Positions 5,603-6,078 of a stretch of DNA of 6,078 nt are shown piece after piece. The stretch comes from Zavarzinia sp. (lineage in GTDB: Bacteria > Pseudomonadota > Alphaproteobacteria > Zavarziniales > Zavarziniaceae). Each line of letters opens with the position of its first letter. Positions within the stretch are counted from its first letter, which is position 1. Position numbers and translations under genes: made by a program. Below the pieces are notes generated by a model. The model searched no databases. It saw only the letters and a program-made list of their open reading frames with translations, and was not told the DNA's origin. The stretch covers positions 1-6,078 of the forward strand of contig JAQVKV010000166.1 in NCBI GenBank assembly GCA_028694545.1, given 5' to 3'.

Positions 5603-6078
5603 TTAGATCGCATCCGTGGGCAGGGTCAGGCCCTGCTCGCGGTAGAAGCGCGCGGCCCCGGCGTGGAGCGGCGCGCCAAGGCCCTGTACCGCCGTCGCCA
5701 GGGTGATTTCCCGCGCCTTCGGGTGGCCGGCGTCGAGAACCGCGCGGTTGGCCGGATCGAACAGGGTGCGGGTGATGTCGTAGGCAATGTCTTCGCCAAG
5801 GTCGGCGGCGCAGATCCATTGCGCGCCCACATTGACCGTCGGCGTGTCACCGACGCCGATATAGGCGCCCTCGGGAATCAGACCGGGCAGGAAATAGCGC
5901 CCGGCGGCCAGCAGTTTCTCCCGCCCCTCGCCATCGATCGGCAGCAGCGCGATGCTGCCCGCCCCCGCGATCTCCGCCACGTTGACCGCCGGCGCCCCGC
6001 CAAGGAAGAAGAAGGCGTCGATCTCACCCGCGGCCAGCGCCTCGGCCGCCTGGGACGGACCGAGATCATGCTGCACCA
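5603..6078 (-). CDS. TAXI family TRAP transporter solute-binding protein, C-terminal part (5' partial)
   Basis: About the last 158 residues of a periplasmic substrate receptor are present, ending in TAA at 5603-5605; the N-terminus, including the expected signal peptide, lies beyond the right edge. The fragment shows the typical TAXI order: an AAEALAAGEIDAFFFLGGAP stretch, a PIDGEG segment, the FLPGLIPEGAYIG turn, TVNVGAQWICAADL, IAYDITRTLFD, and a C-terminal APLHAGAARFYREQGL block, where PLHxGAxRFYxExG is a hallmark of the family. TAXI receptors deliver organic acids (glutamate/2-oxoglutarate-type substrates in studied cases) to a TRAP membrane permease, often a fused DctQM-type protein, using an ion gradient. 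The GTG-led open frame beginning at 6076 is not a real start, because the frame stays open and family-like to the window edge. Substrate cannot be told from this fragment. The permease gene may lie to the right. Confidence 0.92.
   Translation of the reverse strand, partial: VQHDLGPSQAAEALAAGEIDAFFFLGGAPAVNVAEIAGAGSIALLPIDGEGREKLLAAGRYFLPGLIPEGAYIGVGDTPTVNVGAQWICAADLGEDIAYDITRTLFDPANRAVLDAGHPKAREITLATAVQGLGAPLHAGAARFYREQGLTLPTDAI

Noticed and set aside
5620..5636. Hairpin GCAGGG-TCAGG-CCCTGC as a terminator for the GST gene
   Set aside because: The 6-bp stem is followed by TCGCGG with no T-run and lies inside TAXI coding sequence, so it is as likely chance as function.
1..6078. Search for a novel system: CRISPR array, toxin-antitoxin pair, defence island, retron, phage or IS remnants
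   Set aside because: No spaced repeats, integrase or transposase reading frame, small two-gene module or compositional shift was seen. Every stretch over about 125 bp is explained by a recognised housekeeping-type gene.

Overview
The window is GC-rich, almost fully coding, chromosomal-looking bacterial DNA. Gene content points to an alphaproteobacterium: a YejABEF-type peptide importer, an M17 aminopeptidase coupled to an NlpC/P60 endopeptidase, a TAXI-type TRAP receptor, and a degenerate interspersed palindrome of the 'GTCA(T/C)CC...GGGGTGAC' type common in that class. This assignment is inferred from gene style; no rRNA or marker gene is present. I see no IS element, integrase, tRNA, CRISPR array or compositional break.

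Layout, left to right. (1) Bases 1-1700, plus strand: the last 33 codons of a yejE-like permease gene, then a complete yejF (533 aa, two fused ATPase domains) starting at a GTG that overlaps the yejE stop by 4 bp. (2) Bases 1701-1823: a 123-bp spacer with a REP-like palindromic element and no gene. (3) Bases 1824-2615, plus strand: hyi, a hydroxypyruvate isomerase / 2-oxo-tetronate isomerase family TIM-barrel protein. (4) Bases 4860 down to 2582, minus strand: a two-gene operon, M17 leucyl aminopeptidase then a C40 NlpC/P60 endopeptidase, overlapping by 4 bp (GTGA). The NlpC tail also overlaps the hyi tail by 34 bp, antiparallel. (5) Bases 4861-4948: the only divergent promoter region. (6) Bases 4949-5599, plus strand: a small glutathione S-transferase. 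(7) Bases 6078 down to 5603, minus strand: the C-terminal part of a TAXI TRAP-transporter substrate receptor, running off the right edge.

How the genes may work together. YejBEF imports oligopeptides, and in Agrobacterium a YejBEF-based transporter has been reported to import murein fragments. Next to it here lie an apparently cytoplasmic NlpC/P60 enzyme with SH3-like domains (YkfC-like architecture) and a cytoplasmic aminopeptidase, translationally coupled. One reading is a peptide or muropeptide uptake and breakdown neighbourhood. This is inference, since the two units are on opposite strands and are separated by hyi. The isomerase, the GST and the TAXI receptor look like ordinary metabolic neighbours with no visible tie to the others. 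I found no clear sign of an undescribed system; the findings are moderate or small observations.
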